Assembly (NCBI GenBank): GCA_027311485.1
Contig: DAICYU010000250.1
Location: 1-6,459, forward strand
Direction of reading: 5' to 3'
Origin: Acetobacteraceae bacterium
GTDB lineage: Bacteria > Pseudomonadota > Alphaproteobacteria > Acetobacterales > Acetobacteraceae
DNA length: 6,459 nucleotides
Notes under the pieces: generated by a model
What the model saw: only the letters and a program-made list of their open reading frames with translations
What the model was told of the DNA's origin: nothing
The model's database searches: none
Position numbers and translations under genes: made by a program
In this document: positions 4,773 through 6,459 of the stretch, in pieces
How the letters are laid out: each line of letters begins with the position of its first letter
How positions within the stretch are numbered: the first letter of the stretch is position 1

Positions 4773-6299
4773 CTATGCCGGGGTGGTCGCCCAGCGCGGC
4801 GCCTGTGTCCGCACCCAGGTCGCGCCAAGCTGGATGTCCGGTTCCACCGCGCGCAGCACCGGGGCCATAAGCTGCGCCACGACCTCGGGCCACGCCTGCA
4901 CCAGACGGGCTGCGGGAACATTCGCCGTTGCCACGCTGTGATCACTGAGCGCCGGTCCACGATGCGGCCAGCGTGCCTCGGGATCGAACAACTCCCGCCC
5001 CTGCAGGCCCCACCACTCGCAGCGGAATACGACGCGGCGCACGCCGGAGAACAGGCGCGCGAGGGCGCCGGCGTGGCACACCAGTTCCGCAATCTCCTGC
5101 GCCAGCACGTCCGGGCTCAGGTAGATTCCCGGGCGGATAGAATGCGTATCGGTCCGCGGCGAATCCTCGGCGTAGGCGCGGATGATGGTGGCCAGGCCGC
5201 GCGGCGAAACCCGCCAGAAATCCGCCGTTTCGTTTGGGTTGCGGGCGCGGAGCCAGGCGGTTTCCAGGAAATCGGCTTCATCGTCGCCGGTGGCGGGGTC
5301 GTTCATGAAACGCGCCTGCACGGCCCGTCGATAGGGTGGATCGAACATGTTCCAGCCGGACCGGAAGCGGGTCTGCACCTCAAACACCGTATGGCGCAGG
5401 CGTTCCGGGAACTGCGCGTGTTCCAGCGTTTCCGGGCGGATCAGGTCGAAGGCGTAGGACAGCGCGTAATGACGCCGCACCAGGGACTCTGCCATCGGGC
5501 TGCGCGGCACCAGCGTCAGGAACGCGGCCCGGGCGGCGCGATGCCAGGCCAGCAGGCGTTGCGCGGTGTCGGGCGTGGTGGCGCGTCCCTCGATCGCGGC
5601 TTCCAGCATGCCCAGCAGGTTGTCGCGGTCGCGGCAGACACAGCGGCGAATCAGCGCCGACCAGTCCTGCGGCGTTTCGATCCGGCTGCTTTGCGGACGC
5701 GGCACGCCGATGGCGCGGCCGAAGGAGGCGGGTCCCTGCTTTCGGATGTAATAAGCGGCCCGTTCCACCAGTTTTTCGTCGTTGACGACCGGGCCGTCCT
5801 GCCGGATGCACACCGGCGTGGTACCGTGACTGGCGACCCGGATCACCGGATGAACCACCCCGGTCGTGGCCAATGGCGCCGTGACCTCGCAACCGACCGG
5901 CGGGTCCAGATAGGTTTGTACGATCGATGCAACTTTTTCGGCGGTGCAGTTGGTGCGGAACGGATCTGTATCGTCGGGCATCAGCGTGTCTTCATCGAAA
6001 CCAAATACGATGAATCCGCCACCGTGATTTGCCAGCGCGGCGATATCGCGGGCGAGTTCAGCCCGGTCCTCGGCATGGTCCAGATTGCGCCAGCTTTTGT
6101 ATTCCACCTCCAGCGCTCGGCAGGGCGTATCGATCAGGTCCTGGATGTCGGACGGTGCGGCGGCTTGGAAAGTAACGTCCTCAGCTGTCGCTACGGCAAG
6201 GTCCGATGCCGTGGCTGGCAGCAGGTCATTGGCGGGAAGCGGGTGCGCTGAGGCTTCGAACGGCATGGTGCGACACATACGACCGATGATGCGGGTCAT
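4773..6299 (-). CDS. AlbA_2/Schlafen-domain protein with uncharacterised C-terminal region
   Basis: The 508-residue product (from ATG 6299) carries an AlbA_2 domain at about 60-180: LEVEYKSW (63-70), ARDIAALANHGGGFIVFGFDED (83-104) and a YYIRKQGPASFGRA segment near its end. AlbA_2 domains bind nucleic acid and make up the RNase core of animal Schlafens; in bacteria they occur in predicted regulators and defence-associated proteins. E66 and D102 match two positions of the E-E-D Schlafen nuclease triad, but the position five residues before E66 is Arg, so nuclease activity is doubtful. The remaining 300 or so residues are mostly helical, with an unusual WWGLQGRELFDPEARWP stretch near the C-terminus; I recognise no domain and no ATPase motifs there. 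The start is uncertain: ATGs at 6299, 6278 and 6266 all lack a good RBS. The frame stays open to the window edge, but the extra residues are Arg-rich and look non-coding. It is convergent with queA. Confidence 0.8.
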   Translation of the reverse strand: MTRIIGRMCRTMPFEASAHPLPANDLLPATASDLAVATAEDVTFQAAAPSDIQDLIDTPCRALEVEYKSWRNLDHAEDRAELARDIAALANHGGGFIVFGFDEDTLMPDDTDPFRTNCTAEKVASIVQTYLDPPVGCEVTAPLATTGVVHPVIRVASHGTTPVCIRQDGPVVNDEKLVERAAYYIRKQGPASFGRAIGVPRPQSSRIETPQDWSALIRRCVCRDRDNLLGMLEAAIEGRATTPDTAQRLLAWHRAARAAFLTLVPRSPMAESLVRRHYALSYAFDLIRPETLEHAQFPERLRHTVFEVQTRFRSGWNMFDPPYRRAVQARFMNDPATGDDEADFLETAWLRARNPNETADFWRVSPRGLATIIRAYAEDSPRTDTHSIRPGIYLSPDVLAQEIAELVCHAGALARLFSGVRRVVFRCEWWGLQGRELFDPEARWPHRGPALSDHSVATANVPAARLVQAWPEVVAQLMAPVLRAVEPDIQLGATWVRTQAPRWATTPA

Positions 6300-6320
6300 T
6301 CTAGCAGTGCGGCGATCCGT

Positions 6321-6343
6321 GGGGCACAGGAATTGTTTGCCCC
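6321..6343. promoter_or_regulatory. GC-rich dyad upstream of the AlbA_2 gene
   Basis: Perfect 6-bp arms GGGGCA (6321-6326) and TGCCCC (6338-6343) flank an 11-bp AT-richer centre. The dyad lies between the promoter candidate and the likely start codons, over the expected transcription start, which is a typical operator position. It could also fold as a 5'-leader hairpin. Its role is inferred; an AlbA_2 protein could plausibly regulate its own gene. Confidence 0.35.
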
Positions 6344-6345
6344 AG

Positions 6346-6376
6346 CTTATGTTTCGCCGAGTTGTGTCGAATGCAA
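6346..6376 (-). promoter_or_regulatory. Weak promoter candidate for the AlbA_2 gene
   Basis: Read on the minus strand, TTGCAT (6371-6376) and CATAAG (6346-6351) are spaced by 19 bp, each matching consensus at about 4 of 6 positions. The spacing is longer than ideal. If used, it would place the start codon at 6299 or below and exclude an N-terminal extension to the window edge. The rest of 6377-6459 is GC-rich with nothing I can assign. Confidence 0.25.
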
Positions 6377-6459
6377 CCGGGGTGCCCTGGCCGGATGCGG
6401 CGGGGCGAGATGTGCGGCCCCCGGTCCGCCCCGGGTATCGGCGCCGCACCGGGGCCACG

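Noticed and set aside
3517..4893. Long leftward open frame of 458 codons
   Set aside because: It is antisense to queA and the end of the VOC gene, both firmly identified; the translation is low-complexity and has no family motifs.
4743..6251. Long rightward open frame of 502 codons
   Set aside because: It lies antisense to the AlbA_2 gene, whose domain motifs are clear on the minus strand. The rightward translation is His/Arg/Gly-rich without recognisable motifs, as expected for an antisense frame in GC-rich DNA.
6300..6458. N-terminal extension of the AlbA_2 protein to the window edge
   Set aside because: The frame is open, but the added residues are Arg/Gly/Pro-rich with no family resemblance, and the region carries a promoter candidate and a dyad.

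Overview
The window looks like a chromosomal segment from a high-GC alphaproteobacterium, most likely Rhodospirillales/Acetobacteraceae. The grounds are an alpha-type SspB ending in the VVSLDAFR tail, a class I [4Fe-4S] fumarase, a GC-rich coding style from about base 330 onward, and a small conserved-looking hypothetical protein of a type I associate with Acetobacteraceae. The lineage is an inference; no rRNA or other taxonomic marker is present.

Left part (1-360): an AT-richer stretch. It holds the 5' end of a leftward gene that runs off the left edge (ATG at 169, with a Shine-Dalgarno and a promoter-like sequence), and an intergenic region with two 13-bp dyads and promoter-like sequences pointing both ways. 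A rightward hypothetical gene (361-936) follows. Its stop codon lies in the first unit of a degenerate 14-bp tandem repeat (931-988).

Centre (1063-4767): a tight same-strand cluster, sspB (ClpXP adaptor), fumA-type fumarase (TCA cycle), a small VOC/glyoxalase-fold protein resembling GLOD5, and queA (queuosine tRNA modification). The fumarase/VOC junction is TGATG. The gaps are 37 bp (sspB-fum) and 16 bp (VOC-queA), so one transcript is likely. The sspB start is overlapped by the stop of a 7-codon leader ORF that has a better ribosome-binding site than sspB itself, again in a TGATG arrangement.

Right part (4773-6459): a convergent gene whose stop is only 5 bp from the queA stop. It encodes a protein of about 500 aa with an N-terminal AlbA_2 (Schlafen-type) domain and a long C-terminal region I cannot assign. 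Upstream of it are a weak promoter and a GC-rich dyad. This is the least understood gene in the window. The core genes are ordinary housekeeping functions; I see no CRISPR array, tRNA, rRNA or intact mobile element.
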